NCBI RefSeq assembly: GCF_029813835.1
Contig: NZ_JARVKV010000013.1
Coordinates: 1-64,000, forward strand
Origin: Streptomyces sp. DH37
Lineage (GTDB): Bacteria; Actinomycetota; Actinomycetes; Streptomycetales; Streptomycetaceae
Direction of reading: 5' to 3'
Length of the DNA: 64,000 bases
Shown here piece by piece: positions 17,750 to 26,851 of this stretch. Made by a program: the position numbers and the translations under genes. Under the pieces are notes generated by a model, which was not told the DNA's origin, made no database searches, and saw only the letters and a program-made list of their open reading frames with translations. How positions within the stretch are numbered: position 1 is the first letter of the stretch; the number at the start of each line of letters is the position of its first letter.

Positions 17750-18328
17750 TCACAGTGCCGTGAAGGTGTCGGTCTGCGGACGGTGCGCCAGGACCGCGCC
17801 GGTGTGCACTTCGTAGTACCAGGCGTGCAGGTTCAGCTCGCCCCTGTCGAGCTTCGCGGCCACGCACGGGTAGGACCGAAGGCGCAGCAGCTGGGTCAGC
17901 ACGTGGTTCTGCACTCCTTCGGCGACGGCCGGGTCCTCCGCCGCTCCCTTCGGGCGGGGAGTGGCGCTGCGGAGCCAGTCGCGCACGGCCGGCACGGCGT
18001 TCAGGTCGTCGCCGCGGACCAGGGCGCCCACCGCGCCGCAGTGCGAGTGGCCGCAGACGACGACGTCCTTCACACCGAGCACGTCCACGGCGTACTCGAT
18101 GGTGGCCGCCTCACTGGTGGGACGTTCGAGGGCGTACGGGGGCACGATGTTGCCCGCGGTGCGCAGCTCGAACAGCTCACCGGGGCGGGCGCCGGTGATC
18201 AGGGCCGGTACGACCCGGGAGTCGGCGCAGGTGATGAACAGCACCTGCGGGGTCTGGCCTTCGGCGTATGCGGCGAATTCCTCCGGGCGCCGTCCGAACG
18301 TGCGGGCGTGGTCGATGAAGGGCAGCAT
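17750..18328 (-). CDS. Beta-class carbonic anhydrase
   Basis: Interconverts CO2 and bicarbonate in the cytoplasm (192 aa). The zinc ligands are visible in ITCADSRV (Cys, with the Asp-Arg dyad) and VCGHSHCGAVGAL (His and Cys). The ATG at 18328 is preferred because AGGAGG stands 11 nt before it; an in-frame ATG at 18355 has no such signal. First gene of a two-gene operon with the SulP transporter, an arrangement common in bacteria that concentrate or balance bicarbonate. Confidence 0.92.
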   Translation of the reverse strand: MLPFIDHARTFGRRPEEFAAYAEGQTPQVLFITCADSRVVPALITGARPGELFELRTAGNIVPPYALERPTSEAATIEYAVDVLGVKDVVVCGHSHCGAVGALVRGDDLNAVPAVRDWLRSATPRPKGAAEDPAVAEGVQNHVLTQLLRLRSYPCVAAKLDRGELNLHAWYYEVHTGAVLAHRPQTDTFTAL

Positions 18329-18736
18329 GTGCGGTGATTCCTCCTGGCGCGTCATGGGGGCGCGTCGGGCTTGCACGGCAGAGGTACGGGATGCCTTCGC
18401 CCGTGTCAGCGGTGGAAGGCGGGGAGAACTGTCGGCGATATGGAGGAGCGTGAGGCGTCGGGCGCGGTCGGCTCGTGGACGGCCGTCGGGCCCCGGCCGA
18501 GGAGGGTGTGTTCGAGCGCCGGGGACACGGGGACGGAGACGCGGTGCCGGCCGCGGGGGTGGGGCGGCTCGGCCGACGCTCCGGAGCTGCCGCGGGAGCG
18601 CGGGATCGCGGTCTCGTCGTGTGAGGCCTTCCCGCTCATCACGCCCCCCGAGTGCGAGGCTTTGGCCTCAACCTGACGGACAGTATGTGCGGAAGCGAAC
18701 GACCCGAAGGGAGGGCGGGGAAACGACGGGCGAACA

Positions 18737-18766
18737 GGGCTGCGGTGAAGAACACGACCGCAGCCC
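18737..18766. terminator. Perfect 10-bp hairpin, possible terminator
   Basis: GGGCTGCGGT (18737-18746) pairs exactly with ACCGCAGCCC (18757-18766) across a 10-nt A-rich loop. No T-tract follows and no gene ends close by, so it may be a terminator for an unseen transcript or a remnant. Confidence 0.4.
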
Positions 18767-18966
18767 ATGGCTCCACACCTCGGAACATACGCACCCCTTC
18801 GGGCAGCACGTACCTCTCGACCAGGCCAAGCGTTGGTCAACGGCTGGTCAAGAAAAACCTTATCCCGGCAAAGCGGCTTGCATGAGCAAGTCCACACTCC
18901 CGGCTCAAAAGAGCCCGAAAACCGAGGGTGCGATGACGCGAATCCACCCCGCCTCCTTCACGCCGG

Positions 18967-19018
18967 ACCGCACCCGATCGCACCCGACCGTGCCCGGCCG
19001 TGCCCGATCGCGCCCGAC
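18967..19018. repeat. Degenerate decamer tandem repeats
   Basis: About five consecutive copies of a 10-bp unit close to CACCCGATCG, for example CACCCGATCG, CACCCGACCG, TGCCCGGCCG, TGCCCGATCG and CGCCCGACCA. Non-coding; function unknown. Confidence 0.6.
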
Positions 19019-20010
19019 CACCCGGCGCCGGCGATGCCCGGAACGACCGGGAAGCAGCGCGGCGGGGCCGTCCGGGCACCACGTGCCGGCACGGCCCCGC
19101 CGGAGCAGGCCACGGCGTCCGCCCCGGCCGTCTCGTCGCCCGGCAGCGACCGGCGGCGACCGGGGGCGCTGAGCCCCGGCCCCGGTGGTCACGGCCTCGT
19201 CGTGGTCCTGCGCCGCAACCGGTGCCACCGGCCCGGCCCGGCCCGCGTCCCACCTCCCGCGCCGCGTTGCCGCCCTGGCGCGCCCCACGCGCGTGCCGGT
19301 GCCGCCTCAGCCCGTCGCCCGCGTGGCGAACTCGCGCACGGTTGGCGATGGGACGCCGAGGGCGGCGGCGCGGCTCGGTGTTCACCCCCGTCGCGCCGGG
19401 GCCGGGTCCGCGGTCTGCCGGCGGGACGGCAGAGCGGCGACGGCCCGGAGGGTGTCGCCGATGTGCTCGCGGCGTCCGACGCGGCGGACCGGTGCGCGCC
19501 GGTTCTCCGGATGGGCGATGCCGTGCTCGACGCGGATGCGCCGCGAGGAGTGCGCCGTGTGCTGTCGCCCGCGCACCTCCTCGCCTCCCACCGGCCGGGG
19601 CGTTCCCGGATTCGCCGTGCGGTGGGGCGGTCACGCACCCGGGCCCCGGTGGCCGGAGTCGGCGAGGGACCTCCACCGCAGGCTCCTCGGCCGGGGCTCG
19701 GCCGACCCCGGCCGGCGGATTCACCCGTTCGGCCGCCCCGTCCGACCGGCCGCGCGCACGGCACGGCGGACGCGCCGCACGCCCACCGGCGCGCAACCAC
19801 CGCGCGGCGGGGACGAAACCCCGGATCGCGGCGTTCTCCTGCGGATGCGCCGTCTCGCGGCCGTGCCGAATCCTGGTGGCACCGCGGCGGTGTGATCGCG
19901 CTGCCGCGCACGTGACGGCCTTCGCGGAGCCGCGAGGGCCGCCGGCCGCGTTCCTCACCCGCCGTCAGGGTCCCGGTCGCGGCCGTCGCGCGAGTCGAAC
20001 GGAGAAGGCG

Positions 20011-21258
20011 ATGAACACGCTGACCGGGAAGCACCCCTCACACCGCGGGAGCGGGGACGGGAAGCCCGTGGAACGCCTGGGTGCGGCCGTCGTGGGACTG
20101 GGCGGCGCGGTGGCCACGACCGCCGTGGCCGGAGTGGAGCTGCTCAGGCTCGGCGCCTGCGGCCAGGACGGGCTTCCCCTGGCGGCGCGTACGGACCTGG
20201 TGCCCTACGAGGCGCTGGTGTTCGGCGGCTGGGACGTCTGCGCCGACGACCTGGCCAAGGCCGCGCACCTCCACCAGGTACTGGAACCGGCCCAGATCGA
20301 GGCCGTGGCGCCCCGGTTGCAGCGGCTGCGGCCCTGGCCGGCCGCAGCCGATCCGGACTACTGCCGCGCGGTCACCGGCGCCAACATCGCACCGTCCGGC
20401 GGCCTGCGCGAGCGGACCGACCGGATACGGGAGGACCTGCGGCGCTTCCGGCGCGAACAGGAGCTGGACGAGGTGGTCGTGGTCAACCTCGCCTCGACCG
20501 AGCGGCTGCCGGATCCGGCGTCGCCGTCCCTGGCCTCCCCCGAAGCGTTCGAGGCCGCGTTGGACGGCGGGGACGGGGCGATCACGCCCGCCATGCTCTA
20601 CGCCTACGCGGCCCTGCGGGAGGGCATGGCGTACCTGAACTTCACCCCGAGCGTCGGGGCCGACGTGCCGGCGCTGACGCTGCTGGCCGAGCGGCAGGGC
20701 GTGCCGATCGCCGGCAAGGACGGCAAGACCGGGCAGACCATGGTCAAGACGGTGCTCGCCCCGGCGCTGCGGTCGCGGGCCCTGCGGGTGGAGGGCTGGT
20801 ACTCCACCAACCTGCTGGGCAACCGCGACGGCCGGGCGCTGGAGGACCCCGGCTCGCTGGCCAGCAAGACGGCCACCAAGGAGTCGGTGCTGGACACGGT
20901 GCTCGGCTACCCGGTCGAGGACCACCAGGTGCGCATCGAGTACTACCGGCCTCGCGGCGACCAGAAGGAGGCGTGGGACAACATCGACCTGGTCGGCTTC
21001 CTCGGCCGCCGGATGCAGATGAAGATCGACTTCCTGTGCCGGGACTCCGTCCTGGCCGCCCCGCTGGTGCTGGAGCTGGTCCGGCTGCTGGCCGAGGCGC
21101 GCCGCCGCGGGGAGCGCGGGGTGCAGGAGCAGTTCGGGTTCTTCTTCAAGGCCCCCATGACCCTCGGCGGACGCGCCCCGGAGCACGCCCTGCACCGCCA
21201 GGAGCGCGCCCTGCTGGACTGGCTGGACGGCCGCGCGCCGCGGGACGCACGGCCGTGA
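20011..21258 (+). CDS. myo-Inositol-1-phosphate synthase
   Basis: NAD-dependent conversion of glucose-6-phosphate to inositol phosphate (415 aa). The N-terminal Rossmann region AAVVGLGGAVATTAVAGVELL (about 25-45) and the catalytic block NFTPSVGAD (210-218) plus GKDGKTGQT (235-243) are diagnostic; LLGNRDGRAL, PVEDHQVRIEY and QMKIDFLCRDSVLAAPLVLEL follow. It is longer than the roughly 360-aa housekeeping actinobacterial form, which suggests a pathway-specific copy. The ATG has GGAGAAGG 4 nt upstream. First of nine genes joined by 4-bp overlaps, so it probably supplies the inositol unit of the cluster product. Confidence 0.93.
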   Translation: MNTLTGKHPSHRGSGDGKPVERLGAAVVGLGGAVATTAVAGVELLRLGACGQDGLPLAARTDLVPYEALVFGGWDVCADDLAKAAHLHQVLEPAQIEAVAPRLQRLRPWPAAADPDYCRAVTGANIAPSGGLRERTDRIREDLRRFRREQELDEVVVVNLASTERLPDPASPSLASPEAFEAALDGGDGAITPAMLYAYAALREGMAYLNFTPSVGADVPALTLLAERQGVPIAGKDGKTGQTMVKTVLAPALRSRALRVEGWYSTNLLGNRDGRALEDPGSLASKTATKESVLDTVLGYPVEDHQVRIEYYRPRGDQKEAWDNIDLVGFLGRRMQMKIDFLCRDSVLAAPLVLELVRLLAEARRRGERGVQEQFGFFFKAPMTLGGRAPEHALHRQERALLDWLDGRAPRDARP

Positions 21259-22208
21259 CGCGGGCCGCTCCCCGCCCGGTGCGGCAGGCCTCCCACCGGG
21301 TTCCGCGCGCCGCCCTGCGGGCGGCCGTCCCCCTGCTGCGCGAGGTCGGCGACCTCAAGCGGGTCCGGACGGCCGAGGGCACGGCCTCGATGGCCGAACG
21401 CGCCTTCCTCCGGTCGTGGGCGGCGCTGGCCCGGGGCGCCGACCCCGGCCGGGTCGCCGTCCACGAGTGCGCGGCCGCCGTGGCCGGGGCGCATCTGGCG
21501 GGCGTGGACGGACCGGTGCTGCGGCGGTGCGGGCTGACGGCCTCCGAGGCGGCGGCCGTGCTGGCCCGCTCGCTCGGACAGCACGCGGGCAGGCTGGACG
21601 CGGTGACCCTCGGCCGGCTGCGGGAGGCGCTGCCGCGGCTGGCCGCGGCGGAGCCCCACGACGCCCCGGCTCCGGGGTTCGCGGCGGACCTGTGCGCCCA
21701 GCCGCGGGCGGGTGCCACCCGCCCCGGGCGTCCGCGTCTGATGGTGGAACCGCCCGAGAGCCACGGCGACCACTGCTGGGCGGTCTCCGTCTACGGCGGT
21801 CTGCTGGCCGAGGCGTTCGGCGCCGACCCCGCCGACGCCTTCCTGCTCGGTCTGGCCCACCATCTGCACAACGCGGTGCTGCCCGACGCGGGCTTCGCCG
21901 GGGAGGAGCTGCTGGGCGAGTACCTGCCGGGCATCACCGCGCGGCTGGTCGGACGGCGGCTCGCCGCCCTCCCCGACCGTCTCGCCTCGCGTCTGGCCGG
22001 TCTGCTCGCCCTGCGGGAGGAGGCCGTGCACCCGGCCGCCCGGGCCTTCCACGCCGCCGACGTCCTCGACCGGGTGCTGCAGGTCCACCACCACGCGCGG
22101 GCCGCCGCCTTCACCGCCGAGCAGGCCCTGGACGACCTGGACCTGGTGCACCCCTGCGCGGTGTCCGGCTTCCACCGGGCCGTTCTGGCCGCGGCGGAGG
22201 CGGCGTGA
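21255..22208 (+). CDS. HD-domain-like protein of the inositol cluster
   Basis: 317-aa soluble protein. A His-rich core, ESHGDHCWAVSVYG followed by LGLAHHLHNAVLPDAG, resembles the metal-binding pattern of HD phosphohydrolases, but the canonical HD dyad is replaced by HH/HN and I cannot assign a substrate. HVHHH-like QVHHHARA occurs near residue 280. Because an inositol phosphate is made by the gene before it and no inositol monophosphatase is present in the cluster, a dephosphorylating role is conceivable (inference only). The start GTG overlaps the synthase stop by 4 bp (GTGA) and the protein ends in a 4-bp overlap with the methyltransferase. Confidence 0.6.
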   Translation: MTRAAPRPVRQASHRVPRAALRAAVPLLREVGDLKRVRTAEGTASMAERAFLRSWAALARGADPGRVAVHECAAAVAGAHLAGVDGPVLRRCGLTASEAAAVLARSLGQHAGRLDAVTLGRLREALPRLAAAEPHDAPAPGFAADLCAQPRAGATRPGRPRLMVEPPESHGDHCWAVSVYGGLLAEAFGADPADAFLLGLAHHLHNAVLPDAGFAGEELLGEYLPGITARLVGRRLAALPDRLASRLAGLLALREEAVHPAARAFHAADVLDRVLQVHHHARAAAFTAEQALDDLDLVHPCAVSGFHRAVLAAAEAA

Positions 22209-23401
22209 GGAGCCCGGCGGCGGGTCGCGCGACGGCGGCGGCGGCGACCGTGACCGACCTGGTCAGCCCGGTCAACGGTGCTCCGCTGCGGCGGCACGGG
22301 CCCGGACTGCTGTACGACGGCGAACGGCTGTGGCCCCTCGTGGCGGGCATCCCCTGGCTGCGCGCCGGCCACGAGGAGCTGCGCGAGCGGGCCGTGCGCC
22401 GCATCGAGGAGGGCGACCCGGCCGGCGCCGCGGTCCTCCTGCTCGCCGACACCGACGACTGGTGGGACGGCCCCGTCCCGCCCCCCGGGGCGCTGCGCGC
22501 CGCGCTGGGGGCCGCCACCCTGCGCGAGGCGGTGGCGCTGCTGGGCATGGGCAGGGTCGGGGACTACTTCCTGCACCGGTGGAGCGACCCGACCTGGCTG
22601 GCCGTGCTCGCCCTGACCGCGCACCACTCCCCCGGCCGCCGGCCGGTGCTGGAACTGGCCTGCGGCGCGGGACACCTGCTGCGGGAGCTGGCGCTGCGCG
22701 GGCACCGGGACCTGACCGGTGTCGACGTGGTCTTCGCCAAGCTGTGGCTGGCCCGGCGGTTCGTCGCGCCCGGGGCGCGGCTGGTGTGCGCGGACCTGAC
22801 CGCCCCGTGGCCGCTGCGGCCGCGCGGGCCGGCCTACGTGGCCTGCCACGACGCGCTGTACTTCCTGCCCCGCAAGCGGGAGGTGGTGGACCGCGCCCTG
22901 GAGTACGCCGATGGCGGCGCCGTCGTCCTGGGCCACTGCCACAACGCCCTGGTTCCCGGGCCGGGTGCCGGTCTGCCGCTGGACCCGGCCGGCTGGCGAT
23001 CGCTGCTGGAGGGGGCCGTCTGCTACGACGACGCCGAGCTGACCCGCGCCCTGCTGGACGGCGTCGCCCCCCGTCCCCGTGCGGCGGAGGAACTGGCGCA
23101 CTGCGAGGCCCTCGCCCTGGTCGCCGCCGCGCCCGCGCCGCCCGGACACGGTCTGCCGTCCCCGGCCCGGCCCGTCCCCGGGCGGCCCCTGCGGCCCAAC
23201 CCCCTCTACCGCGACGGCCTGCTGCACTGGCCGAACCCGCGCTGGCGGGACGAGTACGGGCGCGGCGCCGCGGCCTACCTGCCCAGCCGCGTCGACCTCT
23301 CCCCCGGTCTGCTCGCGGACGCGCGGGCCGGCCGCCCGACGCCCGAGGTGGCCGCTCTGGCCCGCCGCAGGGTGCTCCTGGACCTGCCGGAGCGGTGGTG
23401 A
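22205..23401 (+). CDS. SAM-dependent methyltransferase-like protein
   Basis: 398-aa protein with a class I methyltransferase core in the middle: motif I VLELACGAGHLLREL (about residues 150-164), an acidic position in LTGVDVVFAKL, and VCADLTAPWPL. The N terminus (about 1-60, LVSPVNGAPLRRHG...LWPLVAGIPWL) resembles the Trm112/zinc-less ribbon module often placed before such enzymes. The C-terminal 100 residues (RPNPLYRDGLLHWPNPRWRDEYG) are unlike common families. GTG start in a GTGA overlap. The position of methylation in the product is unknown. Confidence 0.75.
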   Translation: MRSPAAGRATAAAATVTDLVSPVNGAPLRRHGPGLLYDGERLWPLVAGIPWLRAGHEELRERAVRRIEEGDPAGAAVLLLADTDDWWDGPVPPPGALRAALGAATLREAVALLGMGRVGDYFLHRWSDPTWLAVLALTAHHSPGRRPVLELACGAGHLLRELALRGHRDLTGVDVVFAKLWLARRFVAPGARLVCADLTAPWPLRPRGPAYVACHDALYFLPRKREVVDRALEYADGGAVVLGHCHNALVPGPGAGLPLDPAGWRSLLEGAVCYDDAELTRALLDGVAPRPRAAEELAHCEALALVAAAPAPPGHGLPSPARPVPGRPLRPNPLYRDGLLHWPNPRWRDEYGRGAAAYLPSRVDLSPGLLADARAGRPTPEVAALARRRVLLDLPERW

Positions 23402-24555
23402 ACGCGGACACGGCGGCCACCGCCGCCCGCACGTGCCGGTGGGCGATCGCCGGATGCGGATGGGTCGCCCGCGACCACTTCCTGCCCGGGCTGCTGGAGG
23501 CCGCCCGGCGGTGGCCGGCCACCGCGGCTCCCCGTCTGGTCGCCGTGACCGACGTCGACCCGGTCGCCGCCGAGCGGCTGGCCGTCCGGGCGCCCGGTGT
23601 CCGGGCCGTCCCCCGCCTGGCGGACCTGCTGGCCGCCCACCGGCCCGACGCGGTGTACGTCGCCACGCCCAACCACGTCCACCGCCCCGTGGCCGAGGCC
23701 GCCGCGGCGGCGGGAGCGGCGGTGCTGTGCGAGAAGCCGCTCGCCTCCGACCTCCCCGGCGCCGAGCGCCTGGTCGCCGCCTGCGAGCGCGCGGGAGTGC
23801 TGGCGGCCGTCGCCTACGACCAGCGTTTCCACCCGGCCCACCGGGCCGTACGGGACGTGGTGGCCTCCGGCGGGCTGGGCACGGTCACGGCGGTGCGGAT
23901 CACGTACTGCTGCTGGCTGCCGCCCGCCTGGTCGCCGGACGGCGCCCCCTGCGACAACTGGCGCGCCGATCCGGCGCGCGCCGGCGGCGGGGCCCTGCTC
24001 GACCTGGCTCCCCACGGGCTCGACCTGGTGGGGGTGCTGCTCGGTGGGGACGACGTGGTGCGGCTGGCGGCGCTGCCGCAGCACCGCGTGCACCCCTACC
24101 GGGTCGATGACGGCGCGATGCTGGCCGGCCGGACCGGCGGCGGGGTCCTGGTCTGCCTCCACGTCGCCTACAACACCCCCGACGCGCTGCCCCGCCGCCG
24201 GCTGGAGGTCATCGGCACCCGCGGGCTGCTGACCGCGACCGACACCCTCGGGCAGGACGCCGGAGGGGCGGTGTGGCTCACCGACGCGGAGGCCGGGCGG
24301 CGTGCTCCCGTGCCGTTCGACACCGGCGCCTCGCCCTTCGCCGGGCAGGTCCGGGAGTTCTCCGCGGCCGTGGCCGCGGTGCGCGCCGGTACCCCGCCGG
24401 GGCGGGCCTGGCCGTGGCCGCTGCGGCGCGACCTGGCCCTGCACGACCTGCTGCTGGAGGCGCTGGCCCGCGCCGACGGAGCCGTCCCGGGGGACCCGGC
24501 CCCGGCGCCGGCCACCGGCCCGATCCCCTTCGGCGTCAAGGAAGGCCGACGATGA
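23398..24555 (+). CDS. Gfo/Idh/MocA-family oxidoreductase
   Basis: NAD(P)-dependent dehydrogenase of sugars or cyclitols (385 aa). The Rossmann start WAIAGCGWVARDHFLPGLLEA, the ATPNHVHRPVAEAA loop and the catalytic Lys in LCEKPLA are all present. GGGALLDLAPHGLDLVGVLLGG carries the conserved Asp-x3-His of the active site. GTG start in a GTGA overlap; ends in an ATGA overlap. In this cluster it probably oxidises a hydroxyl of inositol or of the attached sugar, as inositol dehydrogenases of this family do, but the position is not readable from sequence. Confidence 0.9.
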   Translation: MNADTAATAARTCRWAIAGCGWVARDHFLPGLLEAARRWPATAAPRLVAVTDVDPVAAERLAVRAPGVRAVPRLADLLAAHRPDAVYVATPNHVHRPVAEAAAAAGAAVLCEKPLASDLPGAERLVAACERAGVLAAVAYDQRFHPAHRAVRDVVASGGLGTVTAVRITYCCWLPPAWSPDGAPCDNWRADPARAGGGALLDLAPHGLDLVGVLLGGDDVVRLAALPQHRVHPYRVDDGAMLAGRTGGGVLVCLHVAYNTPDALPRRRLEVIGTRGLLTATDTLGQDAGGAVWLTDAEAGRRAPVPFDTGASPFAGQVREFSAAVAAVRAGTPPGRAWPWPLRRDLALHDLLLEALARADGAVPGDPAPAPATGPIPFGVKEGRR

Positions 24556-25379
24556 CCCTGACCATGTACGCCTGCGCCCACTGCGGCCACTGGCAGCGGT
24601 GGTTCGGCACCCCGCCCGGCTGCCCGGTCTGCGGCGATGTGCGCAACGCGCTGCCCGAGGACGGCTGGAACCTGATGGAGGAGAAGGCGGTCGGCGCCCT
24701 CCTGACCGCCGACTGGTACAGCCCGGCCCCGGGCGTCACCGGGTTCCGCACCGTACCCTCCTTCGGCCTGGGATCGACGGGCTGGCTCGTCGAGACCGGC
24801 GACGGCAACGTCGCCTGGGAGGCGGCGCCGTACTATCCGCCCGACGCGCTGGCCGAGATCGAACGGCTCGGCGGCATCACCCGGCTGGGCTCCAGCCACG
24901 TACACGGCTACGGGGCCCTGTGGCAGCTCCAGAGGCACTTCGCTCCCCCGGTGATCGCCGTCGGCACGCGGGACCTGGAGTGGACCAAGGCGTTCCGGGT
25001 GACCTGGCCGGTGGACGAGACCCTGGAGCTGGCCCCGGGGCTGACGGTCCACCGCACCGGCGGGCACTTCGACGGCCACTGCGTCCTGCACGACGCGCAC
25101 CGGGGGATCCTCTTCTGCGGCGACGCCCTCAAGGTCGACCTGGACGGCACCGTGCCGCGCGCCCTGTCCTGCCACAAGGCGTACCACGCCCGCGTACCGC
25201 TCTCCCACGGCGAGGTGCGGCACTACCGCTCGGTGCTCGGAGGACTGGACTTCGAGGCGGTCGCCACCCCCTTCGAGTTCGCCGCCCCGGTGACCACCGC
25301 GGACGTGGTGCGCCTGTTCGACCACCAGCTGTCCGGACAGCCCACCACGGACACCCTCACGCTGGGAGCCGGGCGGTGA
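24552..25379 (+). CDS. Zinc-ribbon and metallo-beta-lactamase-fold protein with altered metal site
   Basis: 275-aa protein. The N terminus carries a rubredoxin-like ribbon with Cys8, Cys11, Cys24 and Cys27. The rest follows the metallo-beta-lactamase fold: the usual HxHxDH metal loop is here SSHVHGYG (His116 and His118 kept, Asp-His replaced by Tyr120-Gly121), and the later motifs are GGHFDGHC and FCGDALKV. Loss of the second-site ligands argues for a single-metal or non-hydrolytic enzyme rather than a typical hydrolase. ATG in an ATGA overlap. Neighbouring genes suggest it acts on the inositol/sugar intermediate; function not assigned. Confidence 0.8.
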   Translation: MTLTMYACAHCGHWQRWFGTPPGCPVCGDVRNALPEDGWNLMEEKAVGALLTADWYSPAPGVTGFRTVPSFGLGSTGWLVETGDGNVAWEAAPYYPPDALAEIERLGGITRLGSSHVHGYGALWQLQRHFAPPVIAVGTRDLEWTKAFRVTWPVDETLELAPGLTVHRTGGHFDGHCVLHDAHRGILFCGDALKVDLDGTVPRALSCHKAYHARVPLSHGEVRHYRSVLGGLDFEAVATPFEFAAPVTTADVVRLFDHQLSGQPTTDTLTLGAGR

Positions 25380-26851
25380 GGGCCGCCGCGGAGCACCCGG
25401 TGGTGCGGGCCTACCGCGCCGCGCTGGCCCCCGGGGAGCAGGACGACTTCGACATCGGCGCGGCCGACCGCACCGGCTTCCCCGTGGTCTCCGCCGACCA
25501 CCTCGGCCCGGACGGCGTCCGCAAGGGCGCCTGCGGATACGGCGCCGACCCCGGCCAGGCCCGCGTCGGAGCGTACGGCGAGCTCGTCGAGGAGGTCCTG
25601 CCGGCGCGGCACCTGGCGCGCACCGGGCGCCGCCGGGCCTCCTACGCGGAGCTGGTGCGCGAGCGCGGCCCGGACCGGGTCGCCGACCCGGTCTCCCTCG
25701 TCCTGCCGGCCGGCGCGGACTACACCCCCGAGCGCCCCCTGGACTGGGTGCCCGCGCGCCGTCATCGCACCGGCGAGGAGGTGCTGGTGCCCGCCGAGTT
25801 CGCCGCGGCGTGCGGCGGCGACCTGCCCGGTGACCCCCCGCCGGGGGGCTGGCTGACCACCCCGGTCACCAACGGGCTGGGCGCCGGGGACACCCCCGAG
25901 CGGGCCCTGTCCCACGCCCTGCTGGAGATCCTCCAGCGCGACGGCAACGCCACCGCGCACCGCGCGATGGACGAGGGGGTGGTGATCGAGCCGGACGAGG
26001 TCACCGACCCGGTCACCGTCTCGGTGCTCGGGCGGCTGCGGGAACTGGGCATCGACGTGCTGCCCAAGCTCGCCTCCACGCAGTTCGGGATGGCCGACGT
26101 CCACGTCGTCGGCGTCGACGCCGATCCCGCGGCCCCGCCGCTGGCCCTGACCGCCTGCGGGGAGGCCGCCCATCCCGACCGCGAGGCGGCGCTGCGCAAG
26201 GCGGTGCTGGAGTACGTCTCCTCCCGGGCTCGGAAGGTCTTCTTCCACGGCCCGCTGGAGACCGTCGCGCGGATCGCCCCGCCCGGCTACCTCGACCGCG
26301 AGCTGTCCTCGCCCCCGGCGAGGCAGGAGCCGCGCGCCCTGCGGGCGATGGCCGCCTGGGCCGCCCTGGACGGGCCGCGCCTGCTGGCGCTGCTGGAGCC
26401 CACCGTGCTGGCGCGGCGCTCCACCGTGCCCTTCTCCGGCCTGCCGACCGTGCCGGCCGGCTCCCTGGACGACCCCGCCGCCCTCCTGGACGACCTGCTG
26501 CGGCGGCTCGCCGACTTCGACGTACTGGTGATCGGGACGGGCGGACCGGGCGGATACGCGGTCAAGGCGCTCGTCCCCGGCATGGAGGTGGAGACGATGT
26601 CCTACGCGCGGATCGGGGAACGCGGGGTGCGGCGGCTGATGGAGCGCGAGCGCCCCCTGGCCGGGGTCGGCCCCCTCCCCCACCCCGGGGCGCGGCCGGT
26701 CCACCTAACACCCGCGTCCCGCGAACGGCTGGGCGGACCCGCCTGGTTCGACGCCGAGGCCGCGCGGAAGGCGGTGGGGGCGCTGTACCCGCTCTACCGC
26801 GAGCCGGACCGCCACGCGGTGGCCCGCACCGCCGCGGGAGCCCTCCGGTGA
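25376..26851 (+). CDS. YcaO-family protein
   Basis: 491-aa YcaO protein. Three family blocks are seen: YGELVEEVLPARH (about 67-79), VTNGLGAGDTPERALSHALLEILQRD (Glu184 and Arg188) and DREAALRKAVLEYVSSRA. These acidic/Arg positions form the ATP/Mg site in studied YcaO enzymes, which activate a backbone amide with ATP. No precursor peptide, ThiF-like or TfuA partner is visible in the operon, so the substrate is unlikely to be a standard azoline RiPP; amide activation or thioamide-type chemistry on a small molecule is an inference. GTG start in a GTGA overlap with the MBL gene; overlaps the next gene by 4 bp. Confidence 0.85.
   Translation: MRAAAEHPVVRAYRAALAPGEQDDFDIGAADRTGFPVVSADHLGPDGVRKGACGYGADPGQARVGAYGELVEEVLPARHLARTGRRRASYAELVRERGPDRVADPVSLVLPAGADYTPERPLDWVPARRHRTGEEVLVPAEFAAACGGDLPGDPPPGGWLTTPVTNGLGAGDTPERALSHALLEILQRDGNATAHRAMDEGVVIEPDEVTDPVTVSVLGRLRELGIDVLPKLASTQFGMADVHVVGVDADPAAPPLALTACGEAAHPDREAALRKAVLEYVSSRARKVFFHGPLETVARIAPPGYLDRELSSPPARQEPRALRAMAAWAALDGPRLLALLEPTVLARRSTVPFSGLPTVPAGSLDDPAALLDDLLRRLADFDVLVIGTGGPGGYAVKALVPGMEVETMSYARIGERGVRRLMERERPLAGVGPLPHPGARPVHLTPASRERLGGPAWFDAEAARKAVGALYPLYREPDRHAVARTAAGALR

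Larger units (their letters stand above)
18329..20010. other. 1.7-kb intergenic region, no supported gene
   Basis: Open frames occur on both strands (for example minus 18406-18897 and plus 18767-19915), but they are Arg/Pro/Gly-rich, lack ribosome binding sites and resemble no family I know. The region contains a perfect hairpin at 18737-18766, a short GGCTC/GAGCC hairpin near 18902-18917 and degenerate decamer repeats at 18967-19018. The purine-rich GGAGAAGG at the right end belongs to the inositol-phosphate synthase gene. Confidence 0.5.

Noticed and set aside
18406..18897. Minus-strand open frame of 163 codons upstream of the carbonic anhydrase
   Set aside because: No ribosome binding site, Ser/Pro/Arg-rich composition, and no recognisable domain.
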